The position numbers and the translations under genes were made by a program. From NCBI RefSeq assembly GCF_025244665.1, contig NZ_CP104205.1:3097001-3161000 (forward strand): a stretch of 64,000 bases of DNA, read 5' to 3'. The stretch's first letter is position 1. Each line of letters opens with the position of its first letter. The DNA comes from Maribacter litopenaei. GTDB lineage: Bacteria > Bacteroidota > Bacteroidia > Flavobacteriales > Flavobacteriaceae. The notes below the pieces were generated by a model. The model saw nothing but the letters and a program-made list of their open reading frames with translations, was not told the DNA's origin and did not search any database. Of the stretch, positions 21,941 to 31,540 are shown piece after piece.

Positions 21941-22390
21941 ATGTTTACTTCTTTACAATCCGAAATTATTTCAATTCTAGAATCGACAAAAGATACAGAT
22001 TCAAAACTTCTAGAGGTCTGTGAATTACTAAAAAAGAAGATAGACCATTACGACTGGGTAGGTTTTTATTTTAAGAACGGTGAAAAAGAGGAATTAAAGT
22101 TAGGGCCATATGCCGGTGCCCCAACGGATCACGCGATTATCCCTTTTGGCAAGGGTATTTGTGGACAGGTTGCGGTTAGCAATAAAAACTTTGTAGTACC
22201 GGATGTGAAGGCACAGGATAACTACATCGCCTGCAGCATTACCGTGAAATCTGAAATCGTAGTGCCTCTCTTCGTTAATGGTGAAAACATTGGACAAATA
22301 GATATAGATTCCAATACTTTGGATCCGTTCACAGAAGAAGATGAACGGTTTTTGGAATTCGTGAATTTGGAGGTTGCCAAAATTCTTTAA
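21941..22390 (+). CDS. GAF-domain protein, free methionine-R-sulfoxide reductase-like
   Basis: 149 residues from the ATG at 21941; an upstream TTG at 21902 would only add a non-conserved leader. A single GAF domain with WVGFYFKNGEKEELKLGPYAG, GKGICGQVAV, NYIACSITVKSEIVVPL and GQIDIDSN. These match free Met-R-sulfoxide reductase (YebR/MsrC): the catalytic Cys in YIACS, the Cys in GICG, and the substrate Glu and Asp in SEIVVPL and DID. The third Cys (E. coli motif ACVRI) is absent here (DHAII instead). So it may use a different resolving Cys, or may bind rather than reduce. Confidence 0.75.
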   Translation: MFTSLQSEIISILESTKDTDSKLLEVCELLKKKIDHYDWVGFYFKNGEKEELKLGPYAGAPTDHAIIPFGKGICGQVAVSNKNFVVPDVKAQDNYIACSITVKSEIVVPLFVNGENIGQIDIDSNTLDPFTEEDERFLEFVNLEVAKIL

Positions 22391-22421
22391 AACTTTCCTG
22401 TTTTTGTTGATAAACTCAACC

Positions 22422-22450
22422 TTGTTTTACTTCTAAAAAAAGTACTTTTG
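22422..22450 (+). promoter_or_regulatory. Promoter for purH
   Basis: The -7 box TACTTTTG at 22443-22450 matches TAnnTTTG. A -33 TTG at 22422-22424 is 18 nt upstream. The purH ATG is 31 nt downstream. Confidence 0.7.
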
Positions 22451-22481
22451 TTGCCTTAATAGAAACCATAAGTATCCTATA

Positions 22482-24016
22482 ATGAGCAGCTCAAAAAAAG
22501 CCTCCTCGGCCTTAATTTCCGTATTCCACAAAGATGGTCTCGGAACCCATCGTTAAAAAATTTCAAGAATTAGGTATTACCATATATTCCACAGGAGGAA
22601 CGGAGAAATTCATTAAGGATTTAGGTATAGAAGTTATCCCTGTAGAAGACGTTACAAGTTACCCTTCCATTTTAGGGGGTAGGGTCAAAACTCTTCATCC
22701 AAAAGTTTTTGGAGGAATCCTAAATAGACAGGATAACGAAAACGATGTGGCCCAGTTGGAAGAATTTGATATTCCCCAATTGGATATTGTCATCGTTGAT
22801 TTGTACCCTTTTGAAAAAACGGTGGCCAGTGGTGCTTCTGAACAGGACATCATTGAAAAAATCGACATTGGAGGTATTTCATTGATTAGGGCCGCTGCCA
22901 AAAATTACAAAGACGTCATATGTGTTTCTTCCATGGATGACTATGCGGAATTTTTGGATATTATTTCTAAAAACAACGGGACTACTACTTTGGAAGAACG
23001 AAAGAAATTTGCCGCCAAATCATTCAATATTTCTTCCCATTACGACTCGGCCATTTTTAATTATTTCAATCAGAACCACGACATTGCGGCTCTAAAAGTG
23101 AGTGAGACCAATGGAAAGGTGTTGCGTTATGGGGAAAACCCGCATCAAAAAGGATTTTTCTTTGGCGATTTTGATGCCATGTTTTCCCAACTACACGGCA
23201 AGGAACTTTCTTACAACAATTTGTTGGATGTAGACGCCGCTGTAAATTTAATGTTAGAGTTTAAGAATGAGGCGCCTACCTTCGCTATACTAAAACACAA
23301 TAACGCATGTGGGTTGGCCCAACGAGATACGCTTCACCAAGCTTATGTAGATGCCTTGGCGGGCGACCCAGTCTCGGCTTTTGGAGGTGTTTTAATCAGT
23401 AACAAGGAAATCGATAAGGACACCGCAGAGGAAATTCATCAATTGTTTTGCGAAGTGGTCATTGCCCCAAGTTATTCAGAGGATGCTTTAGAGATCCTAA
23501 AAGGAAAAAAGAACCGTATCATTTTAGTTCAAAACGAAGTGGAAATGCCGAGAAATGCAAGTAAGAACATGCCTCAATGGAATATTACTTCAGGAAAAAG
23601 ACCATAAGACAGATACTTCTGCAGACTTGAGCCATGCGACCAATACTAAGCCCAGTGAGCAGGAGTTAGAGGATTTACTTTTTGCTTCCAAAATATGCAA
23701 GCATACCAAATCGAACACCATTGTGTTGGCCAAGAACAAACAGCTTTGCGCGAGTGGAACCGGCCGGACATCGAGGGTCGATGCTTTAAACCAAGCGATT
23801 CATAAGGCAAACTCCTTCAATTTTGAATTAAAGGGCGCCGTTATGGCCAGTGATGCCTTCTTCCCATTTCCGGATTGTGTGGAGATTGCTGATAAAGCTG
23901 GAATAACAAGTGTGATACAACCCGGAGGGTCGATAAAAGACCAGTTAAGTATAGATTATTGCAATGAAAATGGAATTTCAATGGTGATGACCGGTACACG
24001 TCATTTTAAGCATTAA
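22482..24016 (+). CDS. purH: PurH, AICAR transformylase/IMP cyclohydrolase (two frame breaks, one substitution)
   Basis: Bifunctional enzyme for the last two steps of IMP synthesis. N-terminal IMP cyclohydrolase (STGGTEKFIKDLG, KTLHPKVFGGIL) and C-terminal AICAR transformylase (KHNNACG, SAFGGVLIS, ASDAFFPFPD, IQPGGSIKD, GTRHF at the end). Frame breaks at 22538-22544 and 23547-23553, each one extra base inside a restored CCAGA/TCTGG. The corrected length is 510 residues. At 23766 the conserved GTGQTSRVDA reads GTGRTSRVDA; CAG to CGG inside GGCCAGACA fits the same error motif. It is followed by mreB after 56 nt. Confidence 0.95.
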
Positions 24017-24022
24017 TTTTAC

Positions 24023-24030
24023 TACTTTTG
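24023..24030 (+). promoter_or_regulatory. -7 box for the mre operon
   Basis: TACTTTTG, a full match to TAnnTTTG, lies 7 nt after the purH stop and 42 nt before the mreB ATG. No clear TTG -33 is present, so the promoter may be weak or activator-dependent, or read-through from purH may also matter. Confidence 0.5.
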
Positions 24031-24072
24031 TCGATATATTGCACCCCCTAATCCATAACCAAACATTATTAT

Positions 24073-25101
24073 ATGGGATTTTTTGACTTCTTGACCGAGG
24101 AAATAGCCATTGATTTAGGTACGGCTAACACCTTAATCATCCACATGGATAAAGTCGTGGTAGACAGTCCTTCTATCGTAGCAAGGGATAGAGTAAGTGG
24201 AAAAATCATTGCCGTTGGTAAAGAGGCCAACATGATGCAAGGAAAAACCCATGAAAATATAAAAACCATTAGACCTTTAAAGGATGGTGTAATTGCGGAT
24301 TTTGATGCATCTGAAAAGATGATCAACATGTTTATAAAGAACATTCCAGCACTTAAGAAGAAATGGTTCCCACCTGCTTTGAGAATGGTCATCTGTATTC
24401 CATCGGGTATTACGGAAGTGGAAATGCGTGCGGTTAAGGAATCTGCAGAAAGGGTGAACGGTAAGGAAGTTTACTTGATACATGAACCCATGGCAGCTGC
24501 AATTGGTATTGGCTTGGACATTATGCAGCCAAAGGGAAACATGATTGTTGATATAGGTGGTGGAACCACCGAGATTGCAGTAATAGCCTTGGGGGGTATA
24601 GTATGCGATAAATCGGTTAAGATTGCAGGTGATGTTTTTACCAACGATATCATCTACTATATGCGTACACAGCACAACCTTTATGTAGGTGAAAGCACGG
24701 CAGAAGCCATAAAGATTGAAATTGGTTCTGCGACCGAAGACTTGCAATCTCCACCGGAAGAAAAATCCGTTCAAGGAAGGGATCTTTTAACGGGAAAACC
24801 AAAACAGGTTCAAATTTCCTATCGGGAAATTGCAAAAGCCCTTGACAAATCTATCTTAAGGGTTGAGGATGCGGTCATGGAAACCCTATCGCAAACACCA
24901 CCTGAACTGGCTGCTGATATTTATAATACCGGGATTTATTTAGCCGGCGGTGGATCCATGTTACGTGGATTGGACAGGAGACTTTCACAAAAGACAGATT
25001 TGCCCGTCTATATTGCCGAAGATCCTTTGAGAGCCGTTGTTCGCGGTACCGGTATTGCCTTGAAAAACTTGGAAAGATATAAGAGCATTCTAATCAAGTA
25101 A
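24073..25101 (+). CDS. mreB: Rod-shape-determining protein MreB
   Basis: Bacterial actin that guides sidewall peptidoglycan synthesis. 342 residues. Phosphate-1 motif IAIDLGTANT near the N-terminus, phosphate-2 MIVDIGGGTTEIAVIALGG, and adenosine motif YLAGGGSMLRGLDRRL near the end. Unbroken. First gene of mreB-mreC-mreD-mrdA-rodA, the standard rod-complex (elongasome) operon. Confidence 0.97.
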   Translation: MGFFDFLTEEIAIDLGTANTLIIHMDKVVVDSPSIVARDRVSGKIIAVGKEANMMQGKTHENIKTIRPLKDGVIADFDASEKMINMFIKNIPALKKKWFPPALRMVICIPSGITEVEMRAVKESAERVNGKEVYLIHEPMAAAIGIGLDIMQPKGNMIVDIGGGTTEIAVIALGGIVCDKSVKIAGDVFTNDIIYYMRTQHNLYVGESTAEAIKIEIGSATEDLQSPPEEKSVQGRDLLTGKPKQVQISYREIAKALDKSILRVEDAVMETLSQTPPELAADIYNTGIYLAGGGSMLRGLDRRLSQKTDLPVYIAEDPLRAVVRGTGIALKNLERYKSILIK

Positions 25102-25140
25102 CTTCTCATATCAATTCCTAAAATGAAAATTTAGAAGTGA

Positions 25141-25960
25141 ATGCAACAGATTATAAATTTTCTGATACGGTATAAGATATTCCTGTTATACCTTTTGTTG
25201 CTCTTCATTTCCTTAATTTTCACTTTTCAATCCCATTCATACCATCAATCTAGGTTCCTCAACTCCGCCAATTATTTTTCAGGTACCATTTACTCGTTTT
25301 TTGACAATACAACTTCCTATTTTGGTTTAAGGGAAGAAAACGAAAAACTGCTGCGGGAGAACCAAAGGTTACGATACCAACTGTACAATAAAAAAGCCAA
25401 CAGCATACAACCATTGGATTCTTTGGAAAGTAATTATTTGGTTGTCCGTGGAAGGGTGATAAAGAACAGTTACTCTGACCAGCGCAACTACATTACTATC
25501 AATAAAGGAAGAAAAGACAGTGTAGAACAAGATATGGGGGTAATCACTTCCAAAGGCATACTTGGTATTGTTGAAAATACCTCGTACGGATTTTCTACCG
25601 TTCAAAGTATACTTAACGAAAAGTCCAACATAAATGCCAAAATAAAAAACTCAAATCATTTTGGTTCGTTAATATGGGATTCCAAGGATTATAATACTGT
25701 TCAATTGGTAGATATTCCCGAGACTGGTACAACTTACTATAGGAGATACCATAGTTACCGGAGCTATGAGCAGCATTTTTCCTGAGAACGTTCCTATTGG
25801 GATAATAAAGAAATTTGATTTGGACAAATCCAAAAGCTTTTACCATATAGATGTTTCGCTTTTTAACGACATGACCAACATTAACAATGTTTACATCATA
25901 AAAAACCTAAATAGGAAGGAAATTTTGGAACTACAGGAAGAAACGGAAACAAATGATTAA
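25141..25960 (+). CDS. mreC: Rod-shape-determining protein MreC (one frame break)
   Basis: Bitopic periplasmic scaffold linking MreB to PBP2. One membrane helix (about 11-28, FLLYLLLLFISLIFTF), a coiled coil (LREENEKLLRENQRLRYQL), then the beta-barrel domain (VIKNSYSDQRNYITINKG, GVITSKGILGIVENTS). The frame breaks at 25717-25723, where CCCAGAC has gained a base. Restored, it reads DIPRLVQLTIGDTIVTGAMSS and gives 272 residues. It overlaps mreD by 8 nt. Confidence 0.93.
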
Positions 25961-26463
25961 TAACTCCTTTTTCATAAATGTATTAAGGTTTGTACTTTTG
26001 ATTTTGGTGCAGGTTCTTGTCTTTAATAGACTGAATTTCTTCGGCTACATTAATCCAATGGTCTATGTGTTGTTCCTGTATTGGTATCCTATAAAGAGAA
26101 ATAGAACAACCTTTATTCACGGTCTGTTTTTTTCTTGGACTTTTAATCGATATTTTCTCGGACACCTTAGCTTTAAATACTGCGGCCTCCGTTACCATAG
26201 CCTATTTAAGGCCCTCGATTATGAGGTTCGTTTTTGGCGTGAATTATGAGTTTCAAAGCTTTAAGTTAAATAGCTCTACCAAGGCACAACAATTTACATT
26301 TTTGGCGTTATTAATTGTAATCCATCATGTTATATACTTTACACTGGAGATTTTTAGTTTTGCAAATGCGCTATTAATTATTAAAAAAAGTATCACAATA
26401 GGGGCGGCATCTATAATATTATGCTTATTGTTCAGTTCCTTATTCAGTACTAAGAGGGAATGA
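25953..26463 (+). CDS. mreD: Rod-shape-determining protein MreD (one frame break)
   Basis: Integral membrane partner of MreC. Several membrane helices; the motif RLNFFGYINPMVYVLFLYWYP at the front is typical of Bacteroidota MreD. The frame breaks at 26133-26139. A TCTGG site restored from TCTTGG reads LFFSGLLIDIFSDT and gives 169 residues, although a 7-T run just before it also allows a simple homopolymer error. Its last codons overlap the start of mrdA. Confidence 0.85.
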
Positions 26464-28326
26464 GAAGAGTTTTACTTTCATCGATTATCATAATAATAGG
26501 AATTACCTTTTTAAGTAGGTTATCCTATCTACAGATATTCAGTTTCTCACCCGATCAAGTTATTGAAGACCCTAGTATTAAGAGATTATATACCTATCCG
26601 GAAAGAGGTTATATATATGACCGAAATGGAAATCTTCTTGTAGGTAACGACCCTGCTTATGATGTAATGGTCATCCCAAGGGAGGTTCAGCCTTTGGATA
26701 CTTTAGAATTTTGCGAAATGTTGGGTATCGATAAGAAGAAATTTATTGAAAAACTAACCAACGCAAGGGTCTATTCCCCAAGATTACCTTCTGTTCTAGT
26801 ACCTCAACTTTCTAAAGAGGACTATGCCAAGTTGCAGGAAAAAATGAGGAAATATAAAGGGTTCTATATTCAAAAAAGGTCCTGAGGTATTATGATACTC
26901 CAAGTGCCGCAAATGTCTTGGGATATATCAGTGAGGTGAATGAAGGGGATTTGGCCAAAAACAAGTATTATATACAAGGTGAGTTGAGAGGGAGAACAGG
27001 TGTAGAAAGATACTATGAAGAACTTTTAAGGGGTAGAAAAGGGGTACAGTATATACAAAAAGATCGATTTAACAGAGATATTGGTCCTATAAAAATGGTT
27101 CTCTAGACACATTACGGGAACAAGGGAAACAGATCAGTATAACCTTGGACAAAACCCTTCAGGAATATGGCGAACGCTTAATGGTAGGTAAAAGGGGCGG
27201 AATTGTGGCATTGGAACCTGCAACTGGTGAAATTTTAAGTATGATTTCAGGGCCAACCTACGAACCTTCCCTTCTCGTAGGTAGACAACGCTCCAAAAAC
27301 TATACGGAACTTTATAATGACACCATTGCAAACCCTACATGGGATCGTTCCATCCACGCACAACAGCCACCAGGCTCACCATTTAAAACATTAAACGCTC
27401 TTATTGCCTTACAGGAAGGCGTAGTTAACGAGAATACAACAATACAATGTTATCACGGATTTTACGTCGGAAGAAAAAAACGAGGTTGCCATTGTGGTGG
27501 AGGAATGAGAAATCTCAACAGTGGTATCTATAAATCCTGTAATGCCTACTTCGCAGGAGTTTTTAGAAAGATTTATGAAAAGTTCGAAACTACGGACGAG
27601 GCTATGGATGTGTGGGAAAAACACATGAAGAGTTTTGGCCTAGGAGATTATCTAGGGTACGATTTACCTTTTGGTCAAAAAGGAAGAATACCGAGTAAGG
27701 AATACTATGACAAGTGGTACGGGGATAACAGATGGAGCTCCAGTTATATTATCTCCAATTCCATTGGACAAGGGGAGGTCCTAGCGACTCCTGTGCAATT
27801 GGCAAATATGGCAGCAGCGATTGCCAATAGAGGCTTCTATTACACGCCTCACATCCTAAAAAAGGTAGAAGGAAAAGACATTACAGACCCAAGGTTTACC
27901 GAAGCCAAACACACTACGATAGACAAACAATATTTTGAACCAGTTATTCAAGGTATGGCCGATGTATATCGGAAAGGAACGGCAAGCCATTTGCAAATAC
28001 CGGGAGTCGAAATAGCTGGAAAGACAGGCACAGCTGAAAATTTCACAATAATTGATGGCTTACGCACCCAGTTGACAGATCATTCCGTATTTGTGGCATT
28101 TGCCCCTGTGAACGACCCAAAAATTGCGATAGCGGTTTATATTGAAAATGGATATTTCGGTTCAAGATATGCGGGTCACATAGCCTCTTTAATGATCGAG
28201 AAATACTTGAAAGGCGAAATTACCGGAAAGGATATGGAGAAGAGGATGTTAGAAAAAACACTGGAACACGAATATGCCAAACCTTATAGTGGCGAGGAAT
28301 TTAAAATAAACGAACGTGTTTGGTAA
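26460..28326 (+). CDS. mrdA: Penicillin-binding protein 2 (two frame breaks)
   Basis: Class B PBP, the transpeptidase of the elongasome, paired with RodA. N-terminal membrane anchor (about 4-22), then the dimerisation part (YPERGYIYDRNGNLLVGN, GRTGVERYYEELLRG). Catalytic motifs: SxxK in GSPFKTLNALIA, SxN in KSCNAYF, KTG in IAGKTGTAENF. The frame breaks near 26871-26886 and near 27091-27095, each missing one base. Neither restores a CCAGA; the second is a run of A read one short (IKNGSLDTLREQG when fixed). Corrected length is about 622 residues. It overlaps rodA by 11 nt. Confidence 0.93.
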
Positions 28327-29596
28327 GGTCTTAAGGAGAATAGATTGGCTTACGATTCTTATTTATTTGGCATTGGTATTCATCGGTTGGACCAATATAT
28401 ATTCCAGTACATTTAGTGAAGAACAATCCTCACTCCTAGATTTAAGCACTCGATCTGGGAAACAGCTTTTTTTTATGATTGTAAGCTTGGCGACCATAAT
28501 CGTAGTCCTTGCTTTGGAAGCCAATTTCTATGAACGTTTCGCAAGCATATTTTACCTCCTTACAATTCTTTCCCTTCTAGGACTATTCTTATTTGGAAAA
28601 ACTATCGCAGGGGCAACCTCTTGGTATGACCTTGGCTTTTTCAATTTTCAACCGTCTGAGTTGGCGAAGGTAGCCACTGCCCTGGCCCTTGCAAAATATT
28701 TGAGTGACATACAAACTGATCTTAGACGTACAAAGGATCAGCTTTATGCTTTATTGATTATACTAATTCCAGCTTTGCTCATAATACCACAACCTGATCC
28801 AGGAAGTGCCCTGGTATTCTTTTCGTTGGTTTTTGTAATTTTTAGGGAAGGTTTGCCTCTTTATTATTTGGGAATAGGGCTTACCTTGATTTTAATCTTT
28901 ATAGTTACCCTGATGTTCGGAACAATATGGTTGATTATAGGTCTATCACTCTTCATCGTTTTGTTCTTTCTTTTGAAACGCAAGTCACTTAAGGTTCCTA
29001 TTATTCCTTTAATAGCCGGTTCCATTGCCATAGTACTTTTTTCTTTGTCAGTAAATTTTGTATTCAATAATATTTTTGAGCAGCGCCATAGGGATAGGTT
29101 CAGCCTTTGGTTACGCTTGGAAAAAGATCCGGAAAAATTGGAACAAATTAGAAAGACCATCGGATATAATACTTATCAGTCCGAAAAAGCGATAGAATCC
29201 GGTGGATTTTCCGGAAAGGGCTTCTTGGAAGGCACACGTACCAAAGGGGATTTTGTTCCTGAACAGGATACCGATTATATATTTACAACCATAGGGGAAG
29301 AATGGGGGTTTGTAGGAACCGCTACAGTCATCATTCTCTTTTCAATTCTTTTTTTAAGATTGATCTATCTAGCGGAACGGCAAAAAAATGCATTCTCAAG
29401 AATGTATGGTTATGGAGTAATATCTGTCCTTTTAATCCATTATTTCATCAATATAGGTATGGTCATTGGAATTTTACCTACCATTGGCATACCCTTGCCC
29501 TTTTTTAGCTATGGAGGCTCTGGACTACTTTTCTTTACCCTTTTACTATTTATATTTTTGAAGTTGGACACAAATAGATTAAAAGAGAATTTTTAA
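28316..29596 (+). CDS. rodA: Rod-shape-determining protein RodA (SEDS glycosyltransferase)
   Basis: SEDS-family polymerase that extends glycan strands with PBP2. 426 residues from a GTG start inside the end of mrdA. About ten membrane helices. Family motifs: WYDLGFFNFQPSELAKVA, GKGFLEGTRTKGDFVPEQDTDYIF and IPLPFFSYGGSGLLFF near the end. It is unbroken and contains two intact TCTGG sites (near 28453 and 29519). Its stop overlaps the stop of the convergent nuclease gene. Confidence 0.95.
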   Translation: MFGKVLRRIDWLTILIYLALVFIGWTNIYSSTFSEEQSSLLDLSTRSGKQLFFMIVSLATIIVVLALEANFYERFASIFYLLTILSLLGLFLFGKTIAGATSWYDLGFFNFQPSELAKVATALALAKYLSDIQTDLRRTKDQLYALLIILIPALLIIPQPDPGSALVFFSLVFVIFREGLPLYYLGIGLTLILIFIVTLMFGTIWLIIGLSLFIVLFFLLKRKSLKVPIIPLIAGSIAIVLFSLSVNFVFNNIFEQRHRDRFSLWLRLEKDPEKLEQIRKTIGYNTYQSEKAIESGGFSGKGFLEGTRTKGDFVPEQDTDYIFTTIGEEWGFVGTATVIILFSILFLRLIYLAERQKNAFSRMYGYGVISVLLIHYFINIGMVIGILPTIGIPLPFFSYGGSGLLFFTLLLFIFLKLDTNRLKENF

Positions 29597-30406
29597 AATT
29601 TCCATTCTCCGGTACCAACCACTCGTTCCAATTCTTTTTGATATTCATTATCAAGCTGCTTAAAAAAGTTGATTCCGGTTACTTTTTCTATACTATCAAC
29701 GGGAACACAGTATTCTTCCAAAGGATTTTGCCGTTCAACACCCTTCATTAAAAAGCCAATTAATTTGAGTTGTCCTTTTTCCTTTCGTGCTACAATTTTA
29801 TAGAAACTTTTAGGCACATCGACATCCTCGTCTCCTATTTCTTCTAAACCTAACTCCAATACACCGCCGGTAACTACATATAAAGTGCCGTACCGTTTCG
29901 CCCATTCCCTCACCTGTATTTCCAATCGATTCCAAATACGAGAATTGAAGTCCTTGTCTTGAGGACTGATATTGCTTGTATAAAAAGTTTCGTTATAGGC
30001 TTGTTCCGAAAACCGACGATCCCCAGCTGGGCATAAATGCCCCCTATCATACCCCGAACCTCTATAGTTTCGCCAATCGGCCGACTTGGATTGCACCCAT
30101 GGATCCTCGATGAAATAGGGCCTTTTTCTATCATCGTAAGTCAAATGCCTTTTATCCAATACATAGGCAACCCATTCAGCTTGTTCATAGGGCTCATTGT
30201 ATGATAAGGAAAAATAAGAATGATGTACAACCTGTTTTGTAGTGGAGCTGGGCAAATACTCCAAAGGAAATGTACTTTCCAGGTTCTCTATGCTATTTTT
30301 TGAATAAGTGCTCGGCGTATAAAAGTTCTCAAAAGCCCGGAACCCGATGATACAGACAACTATTAAAATGGAGTATATTGTACTATTTTTACTATATCTC
30401 GGACAT
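29593..30406 (-). CDS. DNA/RNA non-specific endonuclease (one frame break)
   Basis: NUC-family (Serratia nuclease-like) enzyme, probably cleaving DNA and RNA outside the cytoplasm. Active-site motif DRGHLCPAGDR carries the DRGH catalytic His, and the metal-binding Asn lies in DFNSRIWNRLE. The obvious frame begins at a TTG at 30264, but upstream sequence in the same frame codes for a signal anchor. With one extra base removed at 30397-30403 (TCCAGAT seen as TCCGAGAT) an ATG at 30406 gives MSRYSKNSTIYSILIVVCII, an N-terminal membrane helix. Corrected length is about 270 residues. It is convergent with rodA, with overlapping stop codons. Confidence 0.85.
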
Positions 30407-30494
30407 CCTTCAAAGTTACTTACAATTTTGTAAGATTTATGATTTGGGAACGACAGATGGTATATATAACAATTATAAAAAGAAAGGACATTTT

Positions 30495-30957
30495 ATGGCA
30501 CTTACTTGGAAAGATGTAATTCATTTTTCTGTTAAAGGAAATCCTATTCCGAGACAGGCGCGTAGAAAAATCAGAAAACGAATGGAGAGAAACACTTACT
30601 CCCGAACAGTATAGGATAACGCGAAAAAAAGGAACTGAAGCGCCTCATTCAGGTGCTTTGTGCAGTGTTCATGATGCAGGAAAGTATGAATGTATTTGCT
30701 GTGGCACTCCCTTATTTGACTCCAGTATTAAATTTGAATCCGGAACCGGTTGGCCAAGCTTTACTCAACCCATAAAAGAGAACGCCATTAAGTATATAAA
30801 GGATTCCTCCTTTGGAATGGTTCGTGTCGAAGTGCTTTGTAACACTTGTGATGCCCACTTAGGACATGTTTTTCCTGATGGCCCCCCTCCCAGTGGATTA
30901 CGCTATTGCATTAACTCGGAATCAATGAAAATGATAAAGGAGGAAGTCAATGAATAA
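30495..30957 (+). CDS. msrB: Peptide methionine-R-sulfoxide reductase MsrB (one frame break)
   Basis: Reduces Met-R-sulfoxide in proteins. Start at the ATG 30495 ([12 protein letters not shown]). Zinc-binding pairs CICC and CNTC, the [10 protein letters not shown] substrate loop and the catalytic Cys in RYCINSESM are all visible. The frame breaks at 30547-30554 (TTCCAGAC seen as TTCCGAGAC). Restored, it reads [20 protein letters not shown] and gives 153 residues. It overlaps msrA by 8 nt, so both are made together. No signal peptide, so cytoplasmic. Confidence 0.93.
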
Positions 30958-31490
30958 TTCAAATTTTGACTCTATTGTAGTAGGAGGAGGCTGTTTTTGG
31001 TGTACCGAAGCTGTATTTCAGGAAATCAAAGGCGTAGAAAACGTAATTTCGGGCTATACGGGCGGAAATGCACCTGGCAAACCCACTTATAGGGAAATTT
31101 GCTTCGGCCTTACCGGTCATGCCGAAGTTGTTAAGGTTACCTACGACTCTTCAATGATTACATTGTACGATCTTTTGCAAATCTTCATGACCACCCATGA
31201 CCCAACTACTTTGAACAGGCAAGGTGCTGATGTAGGAACCCAATATCGCTCGGTTATTTACTATGCAAATGATTACCGAGAAAAAAATAGCGGAAAATGT
31301 ATTGAATGACATTGCCCCACTTTATGATAGCCCCATCGTTACCGAATTATCACCTATGGGTGTATTTTATGAGGCCGAGGACTATCACCAGGATTACTAT
31401 AAAAACAATAGCTCACAAGGATATTGCCAAGTTGTTATTAATCCTAAGCTTACCAAATTGAGAAAGTTATATGCTACTAAAATTAAATAA
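30950..31490 (+). CDS. msrA: Peptide methionine-S-sulfoxide reductase MsrA (one frame break)
   Basis: Reduces Met-S-sulfoxide. Catalytic motif [12 protein letters not shown] at about 14-25, then GYTGG and the [23 protein letters not shown] segment, all diagnostic. The frame breaks at 31275-31281 (ACCAGAA seen as ACCGAGAA). Restored, it reads [16 protein letters not shown] and gives 179 residues, ending with the resolving-region [10 protein letters not shown]. It shares a transcript with msrB and is followed by a strong bidirectional terminator. Confidence 0.95.
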
Positions 31491-31520
31491 AAAAAGGCCC
31501 CTTTTAAAAGGGGCCTTTTT
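31491..31520. terminator. Bidirectional terminator between msrA and the S41 protease gene
   Basis: A perfect 30-nt palindrome, AAAAAGGCCCCTTTT followed by its exact complement, starting 1 nt past the msrA stop and 21 nt past the stop of the convergent S41 gene. T-runs on both strands. Confidence 0.9.
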
Positions 31521-31540
31521 TTATTTAAGACTTAAGATAT

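Noticed and set aside
26460-28326. mrdA breaks as CCAGA sites
   Set aside because: No CCAGA/TCTGG is restored at either place. The second is a run of A read one base short; the cause of the first is undecided.
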